From Hydrogenophaga sp. (GTDB lineage: Bacteria; Pseudomonadota; Gammaproteobacteria; Burkholderiales; Burkholderiaceae_C): a DNA stretch of 47,809 bases. Below the pieces are notes generated by a model. It did not search any database. It worked only from the letters and a program-made list of their open reading frames with translations, and had not been told where the DNA came from. The DNA lies in the NCBI RefSeq assembly GCF_030158645.1, contig NZ_JAOASO010000083.1, forward strand, positions 1 through 47,809, written 5' to 3'. Both the position numbers and the translations under genes were made by a program. Position 1 is the first letter of the stretch. The number at the start of each line of letters is the position of its first letter. Shown piece by piece: positions 1 through 8,370 of the stretch.

Positions 1-54
1 GTGGTCATGAGCTACACAGACTATGTGAATCGCACGGTGTGGCGCAAGCAGTGA
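1..54 (+). CDS. C-terminal end of an upstream protein (partial)
   Basis: Frame 1 is open from the first base and reads seventeen codons (ending ...NRTVWRKQ) to a TGA at 52-54. The next gene has a GTG whose last two bases overlap this TGA, giving a GTGA junction, the usual layout inside this polysaccharide operon. Too little is visible to name the protein. A glycosyltransferase or another surface-polysaccharide gene would fit the context, but that is inference only. Confidence 0.5.
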   Translation: MVMSYTDYVNRTVWRKQ

Positions 55-1001
55 GTACCTTGGTCACGGGAGCAAACGGATACCTGGGCAATGCGTTGTG
101 CTCGCGCGCCGCAGCCGAAGGGTTGCCTTTGCGCGCATGCGTGCGAACCGCGATGAAGAAATCATCTGGTGCAGCCAACGAAATGGCGGTTGGCGCTATC
201 GACGGAGCAACCGACTGGGCACCTGCGCTGAATGGATGTGCCACCGTGATGCATCTTGCCGCCCGTGTCCATGTCATGGCCGAGCGTGCCAGCAACCCGC
301 TCGTTGAGTTCCGTCGCGTCAATGTGGACGGCACACTCAACCTGGGGAGACAAGCCGCCGCCGCCGGCGTGCGCCGCTTCGTCTTCGTCAGTTCGGTCAA
401 GGTCAATGGCGAGTCCACAGCAGCAGACCACGCCTTCAACGCCGCCGACATTCCCGCACCGCAAGACCCCTACGGCATCTCCAAGATGGAAGCCGAACAA
501 GGCCTGCGCCAGATCGCTGCAAAAACGGGCATGGAAGTCGTCATCGTCCGCCCACCCCTGGTTTACGGACCCGGCGTGAAAGCCAACTTTGCCGCCCTGA
601 TACGCGCCGTGCAGCGCGGCGTTCCCCTGCCGCTGGCCAGCGTCACCCACAACCGCCGCAGCTTCGTCGCGCTGGACAACCTGGTCGATCTGCTGATCAC
701 CTGCATCGATCACCCCGCCGCCGCCAACCAGACATTTCTGGTCAGCGACGGCGAAGACTTGTCAACGACCGACCTGCTGCGCCGCTTGGGCCAGGCCATG
801 AACAAGCCGGCCCGTCTCATCCCGGTCCCGCCTTCGCTGCTTCAATTGGGCGCCAATCTGCTGGGCAAGGGCGACATGGCGCAGCGCCTGCTCGGCAACC
901 TTCAGGTCGACATCAGCCACACCCGCCAAACCCTGGGCTGGACCCCGCCCGTCTCGGTGGATGAAGGGCTGCGACGCGCGGTGGCAGGGCTCGCGCCGTG
1001 A
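51..1001 (+). CDS. NAD-dependent epimerase/dehydratase (extended SDR, nucleotide-sugar type)
   Basis: A 316-residue protein of the extended short-chain dehydrogenase family, which interconverts nucleotide sugars in the cytoplasm. The Rossmann glycine motif GANGYLG lies at residues 7-13 and the catalytic YxxxK (YGISK) at about 141-145, preceded by a Ser-rich FVSSVKVNGE segment. A C-terminal substrate domain follows (NRRSFVALDNLVDLL). I chose GTG at 51 because it overlaps the preceding TGA as GTGA and places the Rossmann fold right at the N-terminus; a GTG at 39 would add four residues. It overlaps the following sugar transferase in the same way, so the genes are probably translationally coupled. 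UDP-hexose 4-epimerase is the likeliest activity, but the exact sugar cannot be read from the sequence. Confidence 0.85.
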   Translation: MSTLVTGANGYLGNALCSRAAAEGLPLRACVRTAMKKSSGAANEMAVGAIDGATDWAPALNGCATVMHLAARVHVMAERASNPLVEFRRVNVDGTLNLGRQAAAAGVRRFVFVSSVKVNGESTAADHAFNAADIPAPQDPYGISKMEAEQGLRQIAAKTGMEVVIVRPPLVYGPGVKANFAALIRAVQRGVPLPLASVTHNRRSFVALDNLVDLLITCIDHPAAANQTFLVSDGEDLSTTDLLRRLGQAMNKPARLIPVPPSLLQLGANLLGKGDMAQRLLGNLQVDISHTRQTLGWTPPVSVDEGLRRAVAGLAP

Positions 1002-1561
1002 TCAAGCGTCTCTTTGACCTGGCCCTGGCCATCCCTGCGGCGCTCGTGTTGTTGATGCCGGTCGCCAGCGTTGCGCTGGCGGTGCGGCTCACATCGCCTG
1101 GCCCCGCGCTGTACTGGAGCGACCGCGTGGGCCGCCACAACAAAATTTTCAAGATGCCCAAGTTCCGTAGCATGCGGATCGATACGCCGGCGGTGGCCAC
1201 CCACCTTCTGGTCGACCCGGCGAAGTACCTCACGCCCATCGGCTCCTTTCTGCGCAAGAGCAGCCTGGACGAACTGCCCCAGCTGTGGAGCATCATCAAA
1301 GGCGACATGAGCTTCGTGGGACCCAGGCCTGCGTTGTTCAACCAGCACGATCTCATCGCACTGCGCACCGAGCACGGCGTGCACGAGCTGGTGCCGGGCC
1401 TGACAGGGTGGGCCCAAGTGAATGGACGCGACGAGCTGCCGATTCCGCAGAAAGTCGCACTGGACGCCGAGTACATGCGCCGTCAAACTCTGATTTTTGA
1501 TATTCGCATTCTGTGGATGACGTTTGTGAAGGTGTTGCGCCGCGACGGCGTGACCCACTAA
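998..1561 (+). CDS. Undecaprenyl-phosphate sugar-1-phosphate transferase (bacterial sugar transferase family)
   Basis: A 187-residue monotopic membrane enzyme of the PglC/WcaJ C-terminal-domain family. These enzymes move a sugar-1-phosphate from a nucleotide sugar to undecaprenyl phosphate, the first committed step of O-antigen, capsule or exopolysaccharide assembly. Visible family motifs are the N-terminal hydrophobic reentrant segment (residues about 4-30), KFRSMR near 50-56, SSLDELPQLW and GDMSFVGPRP near 88-111, and PGLTGWAQVNGRD near 133-145. It is the short form, without the four N-terminal membrane helices of WbaP/WcaJ. The GTG start overlaps the previous stop as GTGA. Four bases separate its stop from the next gene, so the three genes form one operon. 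Confidence 0.92.
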   Translation: MIKRLFDLALAIPAALVLLMPVASVALAVRLTSPGPALYWSDRVGRHNKIFKMPKFRSMRIDTPAVATHLLVDPAKYLTPIGSFLRKSSLDELPQLWSIIKGDMSFVGPRPALFNQHDLIALRTEHGVHELVPGLTGWAQVNGRDELPIPQKVALDAEYMRRQTLIFDIRILWMTFVKVLRRDGVTH

Positions 1562-1565
1562 AACA

Positions 1566-3566
1566 ATGAACAACAGGGATTCGGAAACTTCTGCGGCGAC
1601 TGCGCTGCTGGACATGCCTCGCTTTGCCAAACGAGTGGTCGCGGTGGCGGTGGACGTGTCGCTGTGCGTGCTCACCGTGTGGCTGGCCTTGTGCCTGCGG
1701 CTGGAGCACTGGGTGCGGCTCGAACCTGTGCACGGCTGGGCCATGCTGGGCTCGGTGCTGCTGGCGCTGCCGCTGTTCGTCCGCTTTGGCCTGTACCGCG
1801 CGATCTTTCGCTACGCAGGCTGGAACGCCATGGTCAGCCTGGTGCAGGCCATGGCCTTGTACGGCCTGTTCTACGCCACCCTGTTCACGGTCATCAGCGT
1901 GCCGGGCATTCCTCGCACGGTGGGTGTGATCCAGCCGCTGCTTCTGATGGCGTTTGTGGGGTTCAGCCGGGTGGTGGTGCGCTACTGGCTCGGCGGCCTG
2001 TACCGCTCCGTGCTGCAACGCAAAGACATGCCTGGCGTGTTGATCTACGGCGCAGGCGCTGCGGGCCGCCAGCTGGCGGCCGCACTCGCGCGCGGCACCG
2101 AACACCGCCTGCTGGGCTTCCTGGACGACGACGCCCAGCTGCACGGCAACAGCCTGGACGGCCGCACGGTCTACCCGCCCGCGGCGCTGGCACGGCTCAT
2201 CCCCGAGCTGGGCGTGACCGACCTGCTGCTCGCCCTGCCCTCGATCACCCATCGTCGGCGCCTGCAGGTGCTGGAGTCATTGCGCCACTTGCCGGTGCGG
2301 GTGCGCACCATGCCCGGCATGTCGGACCTCGCCGCCGGCCGCGTGAGCCTGAACGATGTGCGCGAGCTGGAAATTGAAGATCTGCTCGGCCGCGAGCCGG
2401 TGACGCCCGACGCACTGCTGCTGCAGCGCCTGGTGCACGACAAGGTGGTGCTCATCACCGGTGCCGGCGGCAGCATCGGCAGCGAACTCTGCCGCCAGAT
2501 CGCTGCCTGCCGGCCGCGCACGCTGCTGCTGGTGGAGAACTCCGAGTTCGCGCTCTACCAGATCCACCACGAACTCACCGCGCTGGTGGGCAGCCAGACC
2601 GATCCGCTGGATGGGGAAGGTGCTGATGACGTGCCCATGGCCGTCACGCTGGTGCCGCTGCTCGCCTCGGTGCAGGACGAAGAGCGCATGACCCAGATCA
2701 TGCAGACCTGGCGACCGAACGCGGTGTACCACGCCGCGGCCTACAAACACGTGCCGCTGGTGGAACACAACCCGGCTCAAGGGCTGCGCAACAACGTGTG
2801 GGGCACGCTGGTCTGTGCGCGCAGTGCACAAGCCGCTGGCGTGGGCCACTTCGTGCTGATCAGCACCGACAAGGCCGTGCGCCCCACCAACATCATGGGC
2901 GCCAGCAAACGCATGGCCGAGCTGGTGCTGCAGGCTCTCGCGGCCGATCCAGGTCCCACGACGTTCTCGATGGTCCGCTTTGGCAATGTGCTGGGCTCCA
3001 GCGGCTCGGTGGTGCCGCTGTTCCGCCAGCAAATCAAGGACGGCGGGCCCATCACGCTCACCCACCCGGACATCACCCGCTATTTCATGACCATCCCCGA
3101 AGCGGCCCAGCTCGTGATCCAGGCCGGTGCGATGGCGCAGGGCGGCGACGTGTTCGTGCTCGACATGGGCCAGCCGGTGCGCATCATGGATCTGGCGCAG
3201 CGCATGGTGGAGCTCTCGGGCCTGCAGGTGAAGACCGCCCTCAACCCCACGGGCGACATCGAGATCCAGACCACGGGTTTGCGCCCGGGCGAGAAGCTGT
3301 ACGAGGAACTGTTGATTGGCGACGATCCGCAGCCCACGCAGCACCCGCGCATCCTGCGCGCACGTGAAGAATTTCAACCCTGGAGCGCGTTTCAGCACAC
3401 CCTGGAAGCGCTGAGCGCGGCGCTCACCGCCCAGGACATTCCCGCGGCGCGGGTCTTGTTGCAGCGCAGCGTGCAAGGCTACCAACCCACGGGGGAGGTG
3501 GTGGACTGGGTACACGTGGCGGAGAGTGGCGTGACCGGGCCCGCCGGATCGCATCCTTCGCGTTGA
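1566..3566 (+). CDS. WbpM/CapD-type nucleotide-sugar 4,6-dehydratase, membrane-bound
   Basis: A 666-residue protein with four predicted membrane helices in about the first 120 residues, a nucleotide-binding CoA_binding-like region (VLIYGAGAAGRQLA), then a full SDR catalytic domain starting near residue 292 (VVLITGAGGSIGSELC). The catalytic region near 430-450 reads STDKAVRPTNIMGASKR. It has the Met-x3-Lys arrangement of the WbpM/PglF branch instead of the usual Tyr-x3-Lys. The family converts UDP-GlcNAc to the 4-keto-6-deoxy sugar used for bacillosamine or N-acetylfucosamine. Length and architecture match the large inner-membrane forms. It is the last gene of the polysaccharide operon and is followed directly by a hairpin terminator. 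Confidence 0.92.
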   Translation: MNNRDSETSAATALLDMPRFAKRVVAVAVDVSLCVLTVWLALCLRLEHWVRLEPVHGWAMLGSVLLALPLFVRFGLYRAIFRYAGWNAMVSLVQAMALYGLFYATLFTVISVPGIPRTVGVIQPLLLMAFVGFSRVVVRYWLGGLYRSVLQRKDMPGVLIYGAGAAGRQLAAALARGTEHRLLGFLDDDAQLHGNSLDGRTVYPPAALARLIPELGVTDLLLALPSITHRRRLQVLESLRHLPVRVRTMPGMSDLAAGRVSLNDVRELEIEDLLGREPVTPDALLLQRLVHDKVVLITGAGGSIGSELCRQIAACRPRTLLLVENSEFALYQIHHELTALVGSQTDPLDGEGADDVPMAVTLVPLLASVQDEERMTQIMQTWRPNAVYHAAAYKHVPLVEHNPAQGLRNNVWGTLVCARSAQAAGVGHFVLISTDKAVRPTNIMGASKRMAELVLQALAADPGPTTFSMVRFGNVLGSSGSVVPLFRQQIKDGGPITLTHPDITRYFMTIPEAAQLVIQAGAMAQGGDVFVLDMGQPVRIMDLAQRMVELSGLQVKTALNPTGDIEIQTTGLRPGEKLYEELLIGDDPQPTQHPRILRAREEFQPWSAFQHTLEALSAALTAQDIPAARVLLQRSVQGYQPTGEVVDWVHVAESGVTGPAGSHPSR

Positions 3567-3572
3567 ACAAAA

Positions 3573-3596
3573 AAAAGCCACCTTGCGGTGGCTTTT
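3573..3596. terminator. Bidirectional rho-independent terminator
   Basis: A perfect 10-bp stem (AAAAGCCACC / GGTGGCTTTT) with a TTGC loop begins six bases after the stop of the WbpM-like gene. Read on the plus strand it ends in four Ts. Read on the minus strand it ends in a longer run of about eight Ts, so it is at least as good a terminator for transcription arriving from the histidine-kinase side. Confidence 0.85.
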
Positions 3597-3843
3597 GAAA
3601 GTCCTTGAAGGGACGTCGTTGGGAGACCGGTTTCAAACGCGCTGAGCGACGTGTGGAGTTTGCCGAGCCTGTTCTTCTGGGCTTGTTGTGACAGCAACAG
3701 AAGTGATTGTGCTGTGCCGTGGACGGTTCCACCATCCCCAACCTGGGGGATTTGCCCGGTTTTTGAGAACCAAAGAAGCACTGCCGTTAGGTAATTTTCA
3801 CCAACTTCGATCACGACCCCGTTGAAAGAGCCACAAGACACGC
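3597..3843. other. Intergenic region between convergent genes, with a short CCCCA/TGGGG dyad
   Basis: There is no convincing open frame here. The stretch separates two convergent genes and lies entirely 3' of both. It holds a 13-bp perfect dyad, CCCCA-ACC-TGGGG, at 3736-3748. The minus-strand terminator at 3573-3596 sits about 250 bases past the stop of the kinase gene, so either the kinase mRNA has a long 3' tail or a small RNA is made here. No clear promoter could be recognised. Confidence 0.4.
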
Positions 3844-5115
3844 TCAGAGCGGCAAACGCACGACAAAGCGGGCACCGCCACCGGGTCGGTCTTCGCAGTG
3901 CACCCGACCCCCATGGCGTTCCACGATGGTTTTGACCAGCGACAGCCCCAGGCCCACGCCGCCCTCGCGCTCGCTGGCGCCCGGCAGGCGGTAAAAGGCT
4001 TCGAAGATGCGCTCCCGCTGGTCCGCCGGCACGCCCGGGCCCCGGTCTTCCACCCACAGCACGGCGGCGCGCGCCTGGGCCGTGTGTTCGATCGACACAT
4101 TCAGGCGCACGTCGGGCTCTGCGCCTTCCAGCGCCGGCGATGCGGGGGTGTGGCTTGCCGTGTGCCCGTAGCGCCGCGCGTTTTCCAGCAGATTGCGCAG
4201 CACACGCCGCAGCAGTTTGGCGTGACCTTGCACCAGCGCGGGTGAGGCGCCGGGCGCGATGTCCAGATCGGCGCCGGTGCGCGCGCACTCTTCGGCGGCC
4301 AACCCCACCAGATCCACCTCTTCGGTGGGGCCGAGTGCCGACACGTCGCTGGCGTCGCGCAGGTCGAGCCGGCTGGCCAGCAGGATCTCGTCGATCAATT
4401 GGTCCAGCTCGTCGATGTTGCGCGCCATCTCGCTGCGCTGTTGGGCGCTCACACTGTCGCGCTCCAACAATTCCAGTCCCATGCGGATGCGCGCCAGCGG
4501 GGAACGCAGTTCGTGCGAGGCATTGGCCAGCAACGACTTGTGCGACTTCACCAGCGTCTGCACGCGTTCGGCCGCGGCGTTGAAACGCTCGGCGAGAAAG
4601 GCCACCTCGTCCTGGCCTTGCACGGGCAGGCGCGTGGACAGGTCGCCATCACCCCAACGTTCCACGCCCTTTTGCAGCCCCTCCAGCCGCTTGGTGAGCA
4701 CACGCACGATCGGGTAGGCACCCAGCGCGACAGCGAGCGCCACAAAACCCAGCAGCCACGCAAAACCGGTGGGTGTCTGCAGCCATTCAGGTGCCCGGCG
4801 ACCGGGGTTGTTCACACCTTCTGGCCGGTTCGGACGCGGCAGCAGCACAAACAGCTTCTGCCCGTCTTTCATGTTCACTTCAAATTCCCACCCCCCGCCG
4901 GGGATGCGCACGGCGCGCGCAGGCGCCTCGCCAATCACCTCGCGGCCGGCATCGCGAACCACGATCGTGCGCGTGACGCGCGCATCGCGCTCGGCCCGGT
5001 CGTTGTCCAGCGCTTGCTGCCACAACCAGCCCGCAGCGAGCGTGAGCACCGTCACCACCGCCACCACCGCGAGCCAGATGCGCAGGTAGAGCTTGGAGCC
5101 GAAGAAGGCTTTCAT
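3844..5115 (-). CDS. Two-component sensor histidine kinase (EnvZ/CpxA/RstB class)
   Basis: A 423-residue inner-membrane kinase. Helix 1 lies at residues about 12-32. A short periplasmic sensor of about 80 residues follows, then helix 2 at 115-137 and a HAMP linker (GDLSTRLPVQGQDEVAFL). The HisKA box has the phospho-accepting His201 in NASHELRSPLARI. The HATPase_c domain shows an N-box (LRNLLENARRYGHT), a G1 box (DRGPGVP) and a G2 box (GVGLGLSLVKTIVERHGG). The gene lies 106 bp downstream of the OmpR-type regulator on the same strand and is clearly its partner. The small periplasmic domain suggests an envelope or ion signal, but the signal cannot be told from sequence. Confidence 0.93.
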   Translation of the reverse strand: MKAFFGSKLYLRIWLAVVAVVTVLTLAAGWLWQQALDNDRAERDARVTRTIVVRDAGREVIGEAPARAVRIPGGGWEFEVNMKDGQKLFVLLPRPNRPEGVNNPGRRAPEWLQTPTGFAWLLGFVALAVALGAYPIVRVLTKRLEGLQKGVERWGDGDLSTRLPVQGQDEVAFLAERFNAAAERVQTLVKSHKSLLANASHELRSPLARIRMGLELLERDSVSAQQRSEMARNIDELDQLIDEILLASRLDLRDASDVSALGPTEEVDLVGLAAEECARTGADLDIAPGASPALVQGHAKLLRRVLRNLLENARRYGHTASHTPASPALEGAEPDVRLNVSIEHTAQARAAVLWVEDRGPGVPADQRERIFEAFYRLPGASEREGGVGLGLSLVKTIVERHGGRVHCEDRPGGGARFVVRLPL

Positions 5116-5151
5116 GGCACTGCGGCGGAACGTTGGGTCAAGGACGGGTCA

Positions 5152-5214
5152 GCCGCCGGGCCGCTCCCAACCCCTCGGGGGGCAGCGACCCGCGCAGCGG
5201 CGGAGCGTGGGGGC
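5152..5214. repeat. GC-rich palindromic intergenic element (REP-like)
   Basis: This lies in the 106-bp gap between the regulator and the kinase. It contains nested inverted arms: GCCGCC (5152) against GGCGG, CGCTCC (5162-5167) against GGAGCG (5202-5207), and CCCCTCGGGG at 5171-5180. From general knowledge, elements of this make-up recur between genes in Comamonadaceae chromosomes. Only this one copy was noticed in the window, so its repeat nature rests on recollection. Confidence 0.45.
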
Positions 5215-5221
5215 ATCGTGC

Positions 5222-5938
5222 TCAATCTTGTTGCTTCGCGAAAACGTAGCCCACGCCGCGCACGGTGAGGATGCGCTTGGGGTCTTTGCTGTCGGCTTCA
5301 ATCGCATTGCGGATGCGGCCGATGTGCACATCGATCGAACGGTCGAAGGCTTCGAGTTCGCGCCCGCGCACCGCCTCCATGATCTGGTCGCGCGTGAGCA
5401 CGCGGCCCGCGCGTTCTGCCATGGCCACCAGCAAATCGAACTGGTAGGAGGTGAGTTCACACGCCTGACCCGCCACCAGCACCGTGCGTGCGTCGCGGTC
5501 GATGTCCAGCGAGCCGAAACGCATCACGGGGGTGCTGCGCGACACGCTGGCGCTGCCGGTTTCGCCACGGCGACGCAGCACGGCGCGCACGCGGGCCAGC
5601 AATTCGCGCGGCTCGAACGGTTTGGGCAAGTAGTCGTCGGCGCCGAGCTCCAGGCCGATGATGCGGTCCATGGGGTCGCCCTTGGCGGTGAGCATGAGCA
5701 CGGGCACACGCGCCACGTCACCCTGCAACGCGCGGATGCGGCGGCACACTTCCAGGCCGTCGATGCCTGGCATCATGAGGTCGAGGATCACCAGCTCCGG
5801 CTGGATGAGTTGCAGCTGCTCCAGGCCTGCTTCGCCATCGGCGGCGTGCGTCACCTCGAAGCCCGATTGGCCGAGGTACTCGACAACCATCTTGGCCAGA
5901 CGGGCGTCGTCTTCAATCATCAGCAGCTGGGATGTCAT
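5222..5938 (-). CDS. OmpR-family response regulator
   Basis: A 238-residue cytoplasmic regulator. The receiver domain (about 1-120) has the acidic pair in MIEDDARL, phospho-accepting Asp53 in VILDLMMPG, and the conserved Lys106 in LPKPFEP. The winged-helix DNA-binding domain fills about 140-235 and ends with the typical IDVHIGRIRNAIE and ILTVRGVGYVF segments. The ATG at 5938 starts directly at the receiver fold; the open frame upstream codes only an untypical arginine-rich stretch, so the longer start was rejected. It is co-directional with the kinase at 3844-5115 and forms a two-component system with it, close to the RstA/CpxR branch. Confidence 0.94.
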   Translation of the reverse strand: MTSQLLMIEDDARLAKMVVEYLGQSGFEVTHAADGEAGLEQLQLIQPELVILDLMMPGIDGLEVCRRIRALQGDVARVPVLMLTAKGDPMDRIIGLELGADDYLPKPFEPRELLARVRAVLRRRGETGSASVSRSTPVMRFGSLDIDRDARTVLVAGQACELTSYQFDLLVAMAERAGRVLTRDQIMEAVRGRELEAFDRSIDVHIGRIRNAIEADSKDPKRILTVRGVGYVFAKQQD

Positions 5939-6038
5939 GGGTGTGTTGTGGCGTCGGGTGACAAGAACAGGTGAGGGTGCGGGCCGGGTGTGAACATGGG
6001 TTGTGGTGGGCGTAAAGAAACGTGAACGCTGAGCCCGT

Positions 6039-7427
6039 TCACGTGCGATGGCCCACCGGCGCCACACGCGAGGCGAGCCAGACCAGCAGCAACACCGGCA
6101 CGCCCAGGCACGCGGTGGCGGTGAAGAAGGTGGGGTAGTCGTAGGTGTCGACGAACGCGCCCGAGTAACCCGCGAGCCACTTGGGCGCCAGCAGCATCAT
6201 CGAGCTGAACAGCGCGTACTGCGTGGCCGAGTAACTCACGTTGGTCAGGCCGGAAAGGTAGGCGATGAAGGCGGCCGATGCCACGCCCGAGCTCAGGTTG
6301 TCGGCCGAGATGACCAGCACCAGCGCGGTCACGTCGTGGCCATGCCCGGCCAGCCAGGCAAACAGCAGGTTGCTCGCGGCCGACAGCACAGCGCCGAGCA
6401 TCAGCACACGCATCACACCGAGCTTGAGCGAAAGCGCGCCGCCAATGAACGCTCCCACCAAGGTCATGATCACGCCGAACACCTTGGTGACCGCGGCCAC
6501 CTCGTCCTTGGTGTAGCCCATGTCCACATAAAACGGGTTGGCCATGATGCCCATCACCACATCGCTGATGCGGTACACCCCGATGAGCGCGAGGATCAGC
6601 ACAGCCTGCTTGCCGTAGCGCTTGAGGAAGTCGGCGAAAGGCTCCACCAGCGCGCTGCGCAGCCACTCAGCTGCGTTCTTCGACGGTGGCAGCACCACAT
6701 GCGCCGGCTCGCGCGAGAACAGCACGGTGCACACGCCCACCAGCATGCTGGCCGCCATCACGAGGTAGGCCGTGGTCCATGCGGCCTGTTGATACAGCAC
6801 ACCCGGCGCTGCACCGGCCACAGCGGCCACGGGCGCCACTTCGGCGCGCGCTGCGATCCACAACACGCCGGCACCGGCCCAGATCATGGCCAGGCGGTAG
6901 CCGGTCTGGTAGGTCGCGGCCAGGGCGCCCTGGTGGCGCGCATCGGCCGACTCGATGCGGAACGCATCCAGTGCGATGTCCTGCGTCGCCGACGCAAACG
7001 CCACGGCGAGTGCGCACCACACGACCATGGTCAAACCGGTGCGGGGGTCGGACAACGCCATGCCGACCAACGAAGCCATGATGAGGAACTGCGACAGCAG
7101 CAGCCAGCTGCGCCGCCGCCCGAGCCACCGCGTGAGAAACGGCAGCGGCAGGCGGTCCACCAGCGGCGCCCAGCACCACTTGAAGGCGTACGCCAAACCC
7201 ACCCAGCTCAGGTAGCCGATGGTCGTGCGGTCCAGCCCGGCTTCGCGCAAGCGGAAACTCAAGGTGCCCAGCACCAGCAACAGGGGCAGCCCGGCCGAGA
7301 AGCCGAGGGCGAACATGCGCAGGCTCGCAGGTTCGAGGTAAACACGCAGGGTCTCACCCCAGGTCGGGCTGGGCTGTGGTGTCGGCTCGGCGGCCGACGG
7401 GCTTGTCACGGAGGTGGGTGGGGACAT
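6039..7427 (-). CDS. ampG: AmpG-type muropeptide permease (MFS)
   Basis: A 462-residue polytopic protein with about 12-14 hydrophobic helices. The family imports GlcNAc-anhydroMurNAc-peptides from the periplasm for peptidoglycan recycling and, where AmpC is present, for beta-lactamase induction. Recognisable features are the opening YLEPASLRMFALGFSAGLPLL, the first-loop segment TIGYLSWVGLAYAFKWCWAP, LVDRLPLPFLTRWLGRRRSW, and SATQDIALDAFRIE. A proline-rich N-terminal extension of about 25 residues precedes helix 1. It is divergent from the M48 protease with about 70 bp between starts. The same window encodes MltA, which makes the kind of anhydro-muropeptide that AmpG carries. Confidence 0.9.
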   Translation of the reverse strand: MSPPTSVTSPSAAEPTPQPSPTWGETLRVYLEPASLRMFALGFSAGLPLLLVLGTLSFRLREAGLDRTTIGYLSWVGLAYAFKWCWAPLVDRLPLPFLTRWLGRRRSWLLLSQFLIMASLVGMALSDPRTGLTMVVWCALAVAFASATQDIALDAFRIESADARHQGALAATYQTGYRLAMIWAGAGVLWIAARAEVAPVAAVAGAAPGVLYQQAAWTTAYLVMAASMLVGVCTVLFSREPAHVVLPPSKNAAEWLRSALVEPFADFLKRYGKQAVLILALIGVYRISDVVMGIMANPFYVDMGYTKDEVAAVTKVFGVIMTLVGAFIGGALSLKLGVMRVLMLGAVLSAASNLLFAWLAGHGHDVTALVLVISADNLSSGVASAAFIAYLSGLTNVSYSATQYALFSSMMLLAPKWLAGYSGAFVDTYDYPTFFTATACLGVPVLLLVWLASRVAPVGHRT

Positions 7428-7497
7428 CGGCGCGCCGTTGAGAGGGTAGGGTTCGGTGGGGTGGGCACTCCCCCGTGGCTTTGACTATTATTCACGC

Positions 7498-8364
7498 ATG
7501 TGTTTCATCTGCGATCTCAAATCCCCCCCATCCTCCGCATCGCGGCCCGATCACGTCTGGTCGGCCCGCCGCGGCTTTCTGTTGGCGGGCACTGCAGCGG
7601 CAGCGGGCAGCGTGCTGCCGGCCGCCGCACAGGTGGATGTGGGCCAGGCCTCGGCTTTGCGCAATCTGATTCCCGCGGAAGAGCTGGAAGGGGCGGCCAA
7701 CCAGCAATACGCGCAGATGATGGGCGAAGCCAACGCCAAGAAATTGTTGCTGCCAGCAGGTCACCCCCAGGTGCAACGGCTGCGCAACATTGCGCGCAAG
7801 ATCATTCCCCACTCGTCCCAATGGAACCAGCGGGCGACCGAATGGAAATGGGAAGTCAACCTGATCCGCAGCGACCAGGTCAATGCCTTCTGCATGCCGG
7901 GCGGCAAGATCGCTTTCTACACCGGCATTCTGGAAAAACTGCAGCTCACCGACGACGAGACCGCCATGATCATGGGCCACGAAATGGCCCATGCCCTTCG
8001 AGAACATGCGCGCGCTCGCGTGGCCAAGAGCAGTGCCACCAGCATCGGTTTGTCGATTGCGGCCCAGTTGTTCGGGCTGGGTCAGCTGGGGGATGTGGCG
8101 GCCAACCTGGGCACGCAGTTGCTCACGCTCAAGTTCAGCCGCGAAGATGAAACCGAAGCCGATCTGGTGGGGCTTGAACTGGCCGCCCGCTCGGCCTACC
8201 GGCCGCAGGCCAGCGTGAGCCTGTGGGAAAAAATGACGTCAAACGGCGGCGGTGCGGGCCCCGGTTTTCTGTCGACCCACCCAAGCGGCCCCAACCGCAT
8301 CCGCGAACTCGAGGCCAACGTGCCCCGGGTGCAAGGCCTGTACGAGCAAGCCCGCAAAGGCTGA
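7498..8364 (+). CDS. M48-family metalloprotease, secreted (probable Tat substrate)
   Basis: A 288-residue zinc protease of the LoiP/BepA-like M48 group, which act in periplasmic quality control of outer-membrane proteins. The zinc motif HEMAH is at 161-165, with the third ligand probably Glu220 in EDETEADLVGLELA. Residues 22-45 look like a twin-arginine signal (ARRGFLLAG, then an alanine-rich h-region ending PAAAQ). I chose ATG 7498; an in-frame ATG at 7456 would add fourteen residues without purpose. The N-terminal MCFIC places two cysteines before the signal, which is odd. Its stop lies seven bases from the end of the convergent DUF1631 gene. Confidence 0.88.
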   Translation: MCFICDLKSPPSSASRPDHVWSARRGFLLAGTAAAAGSVLPAAAQVDVGQASALRNLIPAEELEGAANQQYAQMMGEANAKKLLLPAGHPQVQRLRNIARKIIPHSSQWNQRATEWKWEVNLIRSDQVNAFCMPGGKIAFYTGILEKLQLTDDETAMIMGHEMAHALREHARARVAKSSATSIGLSIAAQLFGLGQLGDVAANLGTQLLTLKFSREDETEADLVGLELAARSAYRPQASVSLWEKMTSNGGGAGPGFLSTHPSGPNRIRELEANVPRVQGLYEQARKG

Positions 8365-8370
8365 GGCGAC

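Noticed and set aside
3597-3843. 6S RNA or another known structured RNA
   Set aside because: I could not build the long 6S-type rod with a central bubble, and no known riboswitch core was recognisable. Only a terminator and a short dyad are certain.
5939-6067. Longer N-terminus for the OmpR-type regulator
   Set aside because: The added 43 residues are Arg/Thr/Pro-rich and precede the canonical receiver start; the ATG at 5938 matches the family.
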